From Bacillota bacterium (GTDB lineage Bacteria > Bacillota > Bacilli > Alicyclobacillales > SLC66): DNA of 12,212 bases. The stretch covers positions 1-12,212 of the forward strand of contig JAJZCJ010000074.1 of NCBI GenBank assembly GCA_021846145.1. Reading direction: 5' to 3'. A program made the translations under genes and the position numbers. The notes beneath the pieces are model-generated. The model was not told the DNA's origin. It worked only from the letters and a program-made list of their open reading frames with translations, and did not search any database. This document shows, piece by piece, positions 1 through 6,445 of the stretch; the stretch's first letter is position 1, and every line of letters begins with the position of its first letter.

Positions 1-285
<285 letters not shown>

Positions 286-326
286 TTAATCCCCTCTCAT
301 TTTGGTTGTTTTTTTGTTACACGTAG

Positions 327-332
327 ATCATA
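327..332 (-). promoter_or_regulatory. Candidate -10 element for nifH
   Basis: TATGAT on the minus strand, 44 bp upstream of the nifH ATG and 10 bp downstream of a GlnR-type box. No convincing -35 hexamer lies at 16-18 bp, which would fit an activator-dependent promoter. The assignment rests on position and sequence only. Confidence 0.4.
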
Positions 333-342
333 ACCCGCACTG

Positions 343-359
343 CGTCATATATCCTTACA
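343..359 (-). promoter_or_regulatory. GlnR-type box, nifH side
   Basis: On the minus strand this reads TGTAA-N7-TGACG, which matches the GlnR/TnrA consensus TGTNA-N7-TNACA except for the last base. It ends 10 bp before a TATGAT -10 candidate (332-327, minus) facing nifH, so it covers the position of the -35 element, where no good TTGACA match is seen. GlnR control of nif is established in Paenibacillus; binding here is inferred from sequence. Confidence 0.6.
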
Positions 360-416
360 TAAAAACGCGTCTTTTTTCAGATTTTTTATTGAATTCTGAC
401 ACGAAAGCGCTTTTAA

Positions 417-433
417 TGTAATATTTCCTTACA
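417..433 (+). promoter_or_regulatory. GlnR-type box, nifB side (perfect consensus)
   Basis: TGTAA-TATTTCC-TTACA is an exact match to TGTNA-N7-TNACA, the GlnR/TnrA operator of Bacilli. It ends 11 bp before the TATAAT at 445-450 and covers the -35 position of that promoter. The layout mirrors the box on the nifH side. Nitrogen control of nifBV and downstream genes by GlnR is inferred from this match and from the known role of GlnR in Paenibacillus nif regulation. Confidence 0.75.
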
Positions 434-444
434 TCATTATGATA

Positions 445-450
445 TATAAT
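445..450 (+). promoter_or_regulatory. Candidate -10 element for nifB
   Basis: Consensus TATAAT in an AT-rich stretch, 34 bp upstream of the nifB ATG. The hexamer at 17-bp spacing (TATTTC) is a poor -35 and lies inside the GlnR box. A housekeeping sigma-A promoter helped or blocked by GlnR is the simplest reading. No sigma-54 GG/GC element is visible in the divergent region. Confidence 0.5.
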
Positions 451-484
451 ATAACTAACACCATTTTAAAGGAGGGGCCTCACG

Positions 485-1843
485 ATGGCAGATTTGATCG
501 CTGACACTCACCACCATCCATGCTACGATCAGGAGGCTCATCACTTTTTTGCCCGCATGCATGTGGCCGTGGCACCAAAATGCAATATTCAATGTAAGTA
601 TTGCAATCGGAAGTATGATTGTGTAAATGAAAGTCGCCCTGGTGTCACCAGCGAATTGTTGACCCCTGAGGCCGCAAGTCAAAAAGTGCTTGCCGTTGGG
701 TCATTGATGAAAAACGTCACGGTGGTAGGCATCGCGGGACCCGGTGATCCTTTGGCTAATCCAGAAAATACTTTTCGCACGTTTTCATTACTGCGCAAAC
801 AGGCACCCGACATGCAACTTTGTCTCAGCACGAACGGACTCGTATTAAATGACTATATAGATGAAATTAGTCAATTGAAGATCAATCACGTGACGATCAC
901 CGTCAACGCTGTTGATCCTCATATCAGTGAAGAAATTTATCAGTTTGTGAGATGGCGCAATAAAACATTGCACGGCTTAGAGGCTGCAGAGCGTTTGTTG
1001 CAAAACCAGTTAGAGGGAATTGAGAAACTGATCCAAAGAGGAATATTAGTCAAAATTAATTCCGTGCTCATCCCAGACGTCAATGATCGGCACATGGTGG
1101 AGATCTCCAAGCAGATGAAAAGCATGGGGGTGTTTGTACACAACATCATGCCCTTACTTATTGCGGATGGCTCCATCTATCACAAGGCCGGCAGGGCACC
1201 TGCATCTCCTGCACTGTTGGCCGAAGTGCAAAGACAAAGCCAGCCCGAAGCACCACTCATGCGGCACTGTCGGCAATGTAGGGCAGATGCAGTGGGAACG
1301 TTGGGTCAAGATCGCAATATCGATCTGACCGAGGAACGATTAGCAACATTAGCACAGTCCTACTCTATTGAAGAACGGGCACAAGCGCTGGCGAAAATTG
1401 ACGAAAAAGTCGCCAACCGCAAAAGAATCATCGAGGGTCAGGGGTTAAACGCAAAACTGCGTCAAATGACCGATTTATCTCCATTTTTTGCCGCAGTGGC
1501 AAGCAGTGGCAAAGGAATGATCAACGAACATTTTGGCCATGCAAAGGAATTCCAAATTTATGAAATTTCACAAAATGGTATCCATTACATGACCACGCGC
1601 AAGATTGATCCTTTTTGTTCGGAAACTGAATCGTGTGTCGACGAGGAGCGGCTGATGAACATCGCCAAGTCGTTGCAAGACTGCAAATACCTCGTTTGCC
1701 AAAATATTGGTAATGAACCAAAATTATTTTTTGAAAGCAAACAGATCAAAACGATCACGACACAGGGATTGATTGAACAGGAATTGTTTCGTTTGGCGGA
1801 AAAAGAACGCGAACTCGATTTAATGGAGAACCCTCAGCGATGA
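485..1843 (+). CDS. nifB: FeMo-cofactor biosynthesis radical SAM protein NifB
   Basis: NifB is a radical SAM enzyme that fuses 4Fe-4S clusters and inserts the central carbide to form NifB-co (the 8Fe core), the precursor of FeMo-co. The 452-residue product has the family's full two-domain plan. It carries an N-terminal HPC (11-13), the radical SAM CX3CX2C at C33-C37-C40 followed by NRKYDC, GIAGPGDPLANP at 82-93, STNG at 115-118 and the CRQCRADAVG motif at 262-271. A C-terminal NifX/NafY-like domain (about 332-437) begins FFAAVASSGKGMINEHFGHA. The ATG at 485 has AAAGGAGG 9 nt upstream. It is the first gene of the rightward nif transcript, divergent from nifH, and its stop overlaps the nifV start (ATGA). 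All the cluster-binding cysteines I can recognise are present. Confidence 0.97.
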   Translation: MADLIADTHHHPCYDQEAHHFFARMHVAVAPKCNIQCKYCNRKYDCVNESRPGVTSELLTPEAASQKVLAVGSLMKNVTVVGIAGPGDPLANPENTFRTFSLLRKQAPDMQLCLSTNGLVLNDYIDEISQLKINHVTITVNAVDPHISEEIYQFVRWRNKTLHGLEAAERLLQNQLEGIEKLIQRGILVKINSVLIPDVNDRHMVEISKQMKSMGVFVHNIMPLLIADGSIYHKAGRAPASPALLAEVQRQSQPEAPLMRHCRQCRADAVGTLGQDRNIDLTEERLATLAQSYSIEERAQALAKIDEKVANRKRIIEGQGLNAKLRQMTDLSPFFAAVASSGKGMINEHFGHAKEFQIYEISQNGIHYMTTRKIDPFCSETESCVDEERLMNIAKSLQDCKYLVCQNIGNEPKLFFESKQIKTITTQGLIEQELFRLAEKERELDLMENPQR

Positions 1844-2961
1844 AGATTCATTTTTGCGACACGACGTTACGTGACGGTGAGCAGGCCCCTGGTGTGTCAT
1901 TTCGTGTGAATGAACGCAAGAAAATCGCCAAAATGTTAGACGAAATGGGCATTGATTTGCTGGAGATCGGCATTCCAGCGATGAGTCGGCAGGAACAAAT
2001 GGAGCTCCGGCAAATCCTTGCTGTCCCCAGACGCGCTCAGGTATGTACTTGGAATCGCGCGCTGACTAGAGATATCGATGCTTCTATCGAAAGTGGAGCT
2101 ACTTACGTCCATATCTCGATTCCCGTCTCTACGATTAACGCCAATTCTAAATTTTTTGGCGGAATTCACGAGGCAAAAAAAAGACTGTTTGATACCATCG
2201 AATATGCCCGGAAGAAGAATTTACAGGTGTCTGTTGGTTTTGAAGACGCTTCTCGCGCAGATCCGCAATGGATGGGTGAGATAGCGAATCAACTAACGGT
2301 GTGGAATGTCTCGCGAATTCGTTTCGCTGATACTGTCGGGATTTTAACCCCAGCAACCACCGCGCACCTGATTCGCAATCTTAGTCAGGCTACGACGATA
2401 CCGATTGAATTTCACGGTCACAATGATTTTGGACTGGCCGTTGCCAATTCTTTATCCGCACTTGAAAATGGGGCAACTTGGGTTAGTACTACTGTCATGG
2501 GGTTAGGTGAACGCGCTGGGAACGCGAGCATGGAGACTGTCGCCCTTGCGGCCCGCCATTTGCTGGATATGACTGTTGACTTAGATTTTACGTCATTTCC
2601 CACTATTGCAGGCATGGTTTCCAAGTGGTCAAAACGAAAAATCCCAGTAGATTATCCCGTTATTGGCGACCTAGTTTTTACACACGAGTCAGGAATTCAT
2701 GTGGATGGTACCATTAAATCACCTGGCTGTTATGAGCCGTATGATCCACTACTAGTCGGTCGTGATCGGAGAATTGTGTATGGCAGACATTCCGGACGAC
2801 ACGGGATCGTTAGTTTGCTTGAAACAATCGGAGAGTCTAGTGACGCATCCAAAGTGGAATCACTCTTAATGGCCGTTCAAAAAATGGCGAAAACCAAAAA
2901 AACATTCCTGTCCGCAAATGACGTCTGGAAACTGTATCAAAACCGTCATCAAAAGATTTAA
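1840..2961 (+). CDS. nifV: Homocitrate synthase NifV
   Basis: NifV condenses acetyl-CoA with 2-oxoglutarate to give R-homocitrate, the organic ligand of Mo in FeMo-co. The 373-residue product is a HMGL-like TIM-barrel enzyme. It has DTTLRDGEQAPGVSF at 7-21 (metal-binding D7, catalytic R11), the HGHND metal motif at 192-196, GLGERAGNAS at 221-230 and HESGIHVDG at 282-290. Length is normal for NifV and shorter than the LeuA-type isopropylmalate synthases, which carry an extra C-terminal regulatory domain not present here. The start overlaps the nifB stop by ATGA, which suggests translational coupling. Homocitrate synthase for lysine biosynthesis is a close relative, but the direct link to nifB makes the nif role much more likely. 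Confidence 0.95.
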   Translation: MKIHFCDTTLRDGEQAPGVSFRVNERKKIAKMLDEMGIDLLEIGIPAMSRQEQMELRQILAVPRRAQVCTWNRALTRDIDASIESGATYVHISIPVSTINANSKFFGGIHEAKKRLFDTIEYARKKNLQVSVGFEDASRADPQWMGEIANQLTVWNVSRIRFADTVGILTPATTAHLIRNLSQATTIPIEFHGHNDFGLAVANSLSALENGATWVSTTVMGLGERAGNASMETVALAARHLLDMTVDLDFTSFPTIAGMVSKWSKRKIPVDYPVIGDLVFTHESGIHVDGTIKSPGCYEPYDPLLVGRDRRIVYGRHSGRHGIVSLLETIGESSDASKVESLLMAVQKMAKTKKTFLSANDVWKLYQNRHQKI

Positions 2962-2984
2962 TTTGAGGAGAGAAGTGAAAGGTC

Positions 2985-3731
2985 ATGAAAATTGGTATAT
3001 ATGGCAATAATCGATTTTTGACCCGAATTCTTTCATCGATTATTGCGGAAGATGATCATGCAATGTTTCACAGTCGATATTGGAGTGTTTTTGAGGAAAG
3101 TGCCAAGAAGAATTCGTTTGCGGCGATGATTTACCTATGCGCTGATGCCAATTCATGCCCGTTATCCAAACGGCGTTGCTTGAAGTTAAGTCACGCCTTA
3201 CGTGTCCCGTCAATTCTGATTTATGATCGTTCTAAAAAACCGCTAAAAAGGGAGTTCAATCAAGATAATCTTCATCATCTGGTCGGCAATCCTTTCTACC
3301 CCATAGAAATTTTGGCGCTACTTCGTCAATTCGCTGATCGCGAACCACGGGTAGCGGTAAATCATCTAATTCCGAACACCCCGTGGTTGCAGGAGAGCGA
3401 ACTGGCACCTAAACTGTACTTCGATCGAGCCAACAACTGTATCACTCGCAATGGGCTGAAAATTTATCTATCTCCCCGCGAAGGAAGGTTGCTTGAAATA
3501 CTAATGCAAAAGGAAGGGGAAATTGTTTCGTTTGACGAATTGTTTCAGTCTGTCTGGAAAACTGAAGAAAAAGGAAGTTACGATAGTTTGTATGTGATTA
3601 TCCGCTCACTGAAGAAAAAGTTGACATGGGATGACCACGACCAACAGATGGATTTGATTCAAAATGTGTACGGAGTCGGCTATACCATGAAATCACCAGA
3701 TATCTCCTACGAGGCGTGTTGTTATGAGTAA
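2985..3731 (+). CDS. Orphan OmpR-type winged-helix regulator with degenerate receiver domain
   Basis: A 248-residue probable DNA-binding protein I cannot name. Residues 143-235 form an OmpR/PhoB-type winged helix: LSPREGRLLEIL (162-173), VSFDELFQSVW (181-191), the recognition-helix region YVIIRSLKKKL (203-213) and the terminal wing NVYGVGYTM (227-235). Residues 1-115 look like a receiver fold that has lost its active site. The acidic pair after strand 1 is replaced by GNN (7-9), strand 3 (AAMIYL, 46-51) has no phospho-acceptor Asp, and the usual Lys-Pro after strand 5 is NPF (102-104). No kinase gene is adjacent. It starts 23 bp after nifV. GAGGAG lies 14 nt upstream and AAAGG only 2 nt upstream, so the ribosome site is not ideal. 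A nif-specific regulator that works without phosphorylation is an inference. Confidence 0.85.
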   Translation: MKIGIYGNNRFLTRILSSIIAEDDHAMFHSRYWSVFEESAKKNSFAAMIYLCADANSCPLSKRRCLKLSHALRVPSILIYDRSKKPLKREFNQDNLHHLVGNPFYPIEILALLRQFADREPRVAVNHLIPNTPWLQESELAPKLYFDRANNCITRNGLKIYLSPREGRLLEILMQKEGEIVSFDELFQSVWKTEEKGSYDSLYVIIRSLKKKLTWDDHDQQMDLIQNVYGVGYTMKSPDISYEACCYE

Positions 3732-3767
3732 AAGCTTCATTTTGCAGATAAAGGGGTGTCGATCACG

Positions 3768-4034
3768 ATGCAAAGTTCAGCGGTGCAGATCTCGGTGCAA
3801 TTTTCTGACGGCTTAGTATACAACCAGTCATCCGCCCCATTAGCGATGACATTTTCACAGGAAGTTGCGGTGAAAGAACTAATGGCAAAGCTCACGGAGA
3901 AGTTTTGCCGCTTTAATCCCGGCGCATTCTCCCATTGCTTGGTAACGATTAATAATCAGTGTGTCCTAGATCATGAGTTACGCATCCACGATGGGGATTC
4001 TGTATTTGTATTAGGTCTGATTAGCGGTGGATAA
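3768..4034 (+). CDS. MoaD/ThiS-like beta-grasp (ubiquitin-like) protein with C-terminal Gly-Gly
   Basis: A product of 88 residues with the features of prokaryotic ubiquitin-like sulfur carriers. It has an N-terminal beta hairpin (VQISVQFSDG), a central helix (VAVKELMAKLTEKF), a late DGDSVFVLGLISGG, and the Gly-Gly as the very last two residues. MoaD and ThiS end in this way and are adenylated by an E1-like enzyme (MoeB, ThiF, HesA) before receiving sulfur. I chose ATG 3768 because AAAGGGG lies 11 nt upstream; a GTG at 3756 in the same frame would overlap that site and add four residues. The gene is the last of the rightward nif series, 36 bp after the winged-helix gene. HesA, an E1-like protein, is common in nif clusters of Bacillota and could be its partner, but no hesA lies in this window. 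Classical MoaD for molybdopterin is an alternative; no moaE or moeB is adjacent. Confidence 0.8.
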   Translation: MQSSAVQISVQFSDGLVYNQSSAPLAMTFSQEVAVKELMAKLTEKFCRFNPGAFSHCLVTINNQCVLDHELRIHDGDSVFVLGLISGG

Positions 4035-4052
4035 GCACACAACAACAGGCAA

Positions 4053-5120
4053 TTATTGTGGATGAAATTCCCTTCCTGTGACGACCATGGGGCCGTCGGT
4101 AACTTCTACCAAAATGCGATTAAGATCCGTTAAAATAGCACCAATTTCCCTCAAAGTGGTGAGCGAATCCAATTTTTCAAAGTCTATCAGACAGATAGCT
4201 TGATACGCCCGCGCTTGTGCCACCGCATCCTGTAATGGTTGCAAAAACGTGTCTGGCGGATTAACCATCCGTTCGCCAAACAAACCTACGCAGGGTGCGG
4301 TAGTAGCGATCGCTTGAACCAAACTTGGCAATGGCTCATTTTGGTGCCCAAGATCCACTAAGCCCCGAGCGATACCACGGATTTGGATCGTAATGTGTTC
4401 AAAGCGGCTAATGGCCTTTAACACTTGTACGAGACGGGATTGCCTATTTTTTAAAAGTGGACTATATCGCAAACTTTGTTGCGCCAATTGCACCGCTTGA
4501 TAACTTTGTTCCGTTTGATCGACGAGTTCTTGAACATACGGAAGGTCAACGGCACTCAAAATTCGTTCCTGATAGGCGAAGGCGAGGTTCCGTAATACGG
4601 CATCAGCGCGCGCTCCGAGCTGCAAAATTTGTTGCTCGGCTTTGGGGATTGCATTAGGAGGAACAATCACAACATTCACGATGACCGCAATAAAACAACC
4701 AATGATGGTTTCGATAATGCGCCCCACAGCGTAACCGGGGGTATTGCCAAAAGCAAGAACCAGCAGGGAGCTAACCGCCACTTGAGAAGTAATTTGTGGG
4801 CTTAGGCGCAGTGCCGTGGAAAGGGCCATTCCGATTAACACGACAAGTGTGATGGAACCCGCGTCAAGTGGCAGCCAATGACCGATCAGCATGCTGATAA
4901 TCACGCCGCCAATAATGCCGATAATACGTTGAACCGCTTTTTGAATCGAATCCATGATGGTGACTTGCACAGTGAAAATAGCCCCGAGCGCCGCAAAGTA
5001 AGGGTAATGATTAAGGGAAATCATCGATGCAATCCACCATGACAACCCTGTAGCGAGGGCGGTTTTCACCACCTGAAGTGTAAGTCCAATGCGATTAAAT
5101 GCTATTAAACCACGTTCCAT
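4053..5120 (-). CDS. FUSC/aromatic acid exporter-like membrane protein
   Basis: A 355-residue membrane protein of the FUSC/ArAE group. About six hydrophobic segments fill the first half (roughly 15-35, 40-56, 64-84, 88-105, 110-128, 133-154), with the short loop VQRIIGIIGGVIIS (63-76) that resembles the R-x-x-G-t-x-x-G signature of this group. The remaining 200 residues are helical and probably cytoplasmic. Relatives include aromatic-acid and fusaric-acid efflux proteins, but the substrate here cannot be told from sequence. The ATG at 5120 has AGGGG about 10 nt upstream. It is convergent with the nif genes, with 18 bp between the stop codons, and divergent from the molybdate regulator. It shows no visible functional link to either neighbour. 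Confidence 0.8.
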   Translation of the reverse strand: MERGLIAFNRIGLTLQVVKTALATGLSWWIASMISLNHYPYFAALGAIFTVQVTIMDSIQKAVQRIIGIIGGVIISMLIGHWLPLDAGSITLVVLIGMALSTALRLSPQITSQVAVSSLLVLAFGNTPGYAVGRIIETIIGCFIAVIVNVVIVPPNAIPKAEQQILQLGARADAVLRNLAFAYQERILSAVDLPYVQELVDQTEQSYQAVQLAQQSLRYSPLLKNRQSRLVQVLKAISRFEHITIQIRGIARGLVDLGHQNEPLPSLVQAIATTAPCVGLFGERMVNPPDTFLQPLQDAVAQARAYQAICLIDFEKLDSLTTLREIGAILTDLNRILVEVTDGPMVVTGREFHPQ

Positions 5121-5257
5121 GAGTCAATATCCCCTGAGTAATAGTTGGGCGAGAGCAGTGAGCGCGCTATGCGCTTGATCGCTTCTCGATTTTATCATAG
5201 AAGCTAAGGCACCGTGTGCCACATTTTCAATCAAAATCGGAGTAATTACGGCTAATT
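5121..5257. other. Intergenic leader with three consecutive small inverted repeats
   Basis: The gap between the divergent FUSC and molybdate-regulator genes holds three short hairpins in a row: AGCGC/GCGCT (5161-5175), GCTTCT/AGAAGC (5181-5204) and GGCAC-CGT-GTGCC (5208-5220). None is followed by a clear T tract, so I do not call a terminator. No open frame or known riboswitch core was recognised. The pieces are short enough to be chance. Confidence 0.35.
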
Positions 5258-5286
5258 TTGTTAGATTATCACTTGTAAAATATATT
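5258..5286 (+). promoter_or_regulatory. Sigma-A-type promoter of the molybdate regulator operon
   Basis: TTGTTA (5258-5263) and TATATT (5281-5286) are separated by 17 bp. The -10 hexamer lies inside the first copy of the 20-bp-period repeat, so a protein bound to that repeat would block the promoter. Transcription would start near 5293, about 50 bp before the proposed start codon at 5342. Confidence 0.6.
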
Positions 5287-5313
5287 TATCAAACGTAAAA
5301 TATATTTAACAAA
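5275..5313 (+). repeat. Two tandem 20-bp-period repeats, probable regulator operator
   Basis: GTAAAATATATTTATCAAA (5275-5293) and GTAAAATATATTTAACAAA (5295-5313) differ at one of 19 bases and are set 20 bp apart, about two helical turns. Each contains the perfect palindrome AAATATATTT, so each could bind a symmetric dimer. They overlap the -10 of the promoter in front of the XRE-type regulator, which suggests autoregulation and control of modAB. Regulator binding is inferred, not shown. Confidence 0.65.
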
Positions 5314-5326
5314 TAAGTGGGTTGAA

Positions 5327-5335
5327 GAGGGGTGG
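5327..5335 (+). promoter_or_regulatory. Ribosome binding site pointing to an ATC start at 5342
   Basis: GAGGGGTGG is the only strong Shine-Dalgarno-like sequence before the regulator gene, and it ends 6 nt before an in-frame ATC at 5342. The first conventional start, ATG 5387, has no well-spaced ribosome site (AAAGG ends 1 nt before it, AGGAAG is 17 nt away). No in-frame ATG, GTG or TTG exists between 5387 and the upstream TAA at 5276. Confidence 0.5.
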
Positions 5336-5341
5336 TGCACC

Positions 5342-6433
5342 ATCAAGTATCCGAATCGGGTACAGGAAGCGAGAACTCGCAAAGGCATGTCCAGAGATGA
5401 GTTGGCAAAAGCCGTAGGCATCACCCGGCAATCAGTTCGGTTGATAGAGACGGGCGAAGTGTGTCCGAGTGCGCTGGTGGCACTGCGCATCGCAAAAGTG
5501 CTCGCGACAACCGTCGAGGAGATCATTGCCGATAACGACAGTCGTGAGGTGGAGGCCAGACTCATTTTTCAAGATGCAACGCATGAATTTCAGCCTCGTG
5601 TTTACGTCAGTGAACTAGGGGGTGAATGGGTGGCACGATCGGCGAATTATGAGGAAGTGGATTTTTTAACTCAACCAGTCCACGGCATCGCGAACAAGTC
5701 AGCCTATAAGCATGATGACCGTTTGCAGGTCAAATTGTTTCAAAGGACAAATGATGTTGCCAGAACAGTGTTTGTGTCTGGTTGCGAAATTGGTCTCGGG
5801 CTTTTATCTCACTATGCGGGATCGCGCTCTGCCACGGAGCGGGCAATCTGGTTTAACCGTTCGAATCGCCAAGCGTTGCGCGATCTAGAGAGCAGTGTGG
5901 CCCATATCGCCGCCATTCACTATTCTCCGGAACAGCCGCTGGAGTGGACAGGCTCATCGATGCACATTTTCCACTTTGTCAGAGAGGAAATGGGTTGGAT
6001 TGTGCCAGCCGGAAATCCGCAAGGGGTGAAGGGGGCACAAGATCTACTCTCTGGTCGCTTGCGCCTGATCAACCGCGAACGAGGTTCGGGTGCCCGCGAT
6101 TTTCTGGACGCACAGTTGCGTGCGGTCAACGCAGTTTCGGCCAACATTCTAGGCTACAACGTGGAAGCGCATGGTCATCTGAGTGTCGCCGCTGCCGTAG
6201 CGAACAAGCTGGCCGATGTCGGCGTGGGACACGCGAGTGCTGCTGCCGCCCTTGGACTTTCCTTTATTCCTGTACAACAGGAAACTTGTGTCCTATTAAT
6301 TCCTGATTCGTTGGTCAACAAAGCTCCCATCCAAAATTTTTTGGAGACACTGATGACTGACCGATTTCGAATGGAACTGCAGTCATTAGCTCCCTACGAT
6401 ATTTCACAAACTGGAATGCAAATACATGTATAG
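5342..6433 (+). CDS. XRE-family one-component regulator with PBP-like (molybdate-type) sensor domain
   Basis: A probable oxyanion-sensing repressor or activator of the following transporter genes. From the proposed ATC start (363 residues), an XRE-type HTH spans about 6-62, with the scaffold LAKAVGITRQSVRLIETGEV. The C-terminal part (about 107-350) resembles the periplasmic-binding-protein-like domain of COG1910/PF12727. Its marks are VFVSGCEIGLGLL, LINRERGSGARDFLDAQL and the HLSVAAAVANKLADVGVGHA stretch. Such domains fused to an HTH are known near molybdate genes. Starting at ATG 5387 (348 residues) would remove helix 1 of the HTH (NRVQEARTRKG). I therefore prefer 5342, although ATC is a very rare initiator and a base error in an ATG is possible. 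The modA start lies 12 bp downstream, so the genes are almost certainly co-transcribed. Confidence 0.85.
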   Translation: MKYPNRVQEARTRKGMSRDELAKAVGITRQSVRLIETGEVCPSALVALRIAKVLATTVEEIIADNDSREVEARLIFQDATHEFQPRVYVSELGGEWVARSANYEEVDFLTQPVHGIANKSAYKHDDRLQVKLFQRTNDVARTVFVSGCEIGLGLLSHYAGSRSATERAIWFNRSNRQALRDLESSVAHIAAIHYSPEQPLEWTGSSMHIFHFVREEMGWIVPAGNPQGVKGAQDLLSGRLRLINRERGSGARDFLDAQLRAVNAVSANILGYNVEAHGHLSVAAAVANKLADVGVGHASAAAALGLSFIPVQQETCVLLIPDSLVNKAPIQNFLETLMTDRFRMELQSLAPYDISQTGMQIHV

Positions 6434-6445
6434 GTAGGTGCCCCG

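Noticed and set aside
417..433. Possible NifA upstream activator site (TGT-N10-ACA)
   Set aside because: The spacing between TGT and ACA is 11, not 10, and no sigma-54 -24/-12 element is present; the full TGTNA-N7-TNACA pattern fits GlnR better.
4035..4062. Inverted repeat CACAACAA/TTATTGTG between the convergent genes as a terminator
   Set aside because: The stem has a mismatch, a short AT-rich helix and no T tract on either side.
5161..5220. Molybdenum-cofactor riboswitch upstream of the molybdate regulator
   Set aside because: The three small hairpins lie before the predicted promoter start and do not form a recognisable riboswitch core.
5944..6306. Plus-strand frame of 120 codons inside the regulator gene
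   Set aside because: It overlaps the PBP-like domain in another frame; its Arg/Ser/Cys-rich product looks like a frame shadow.
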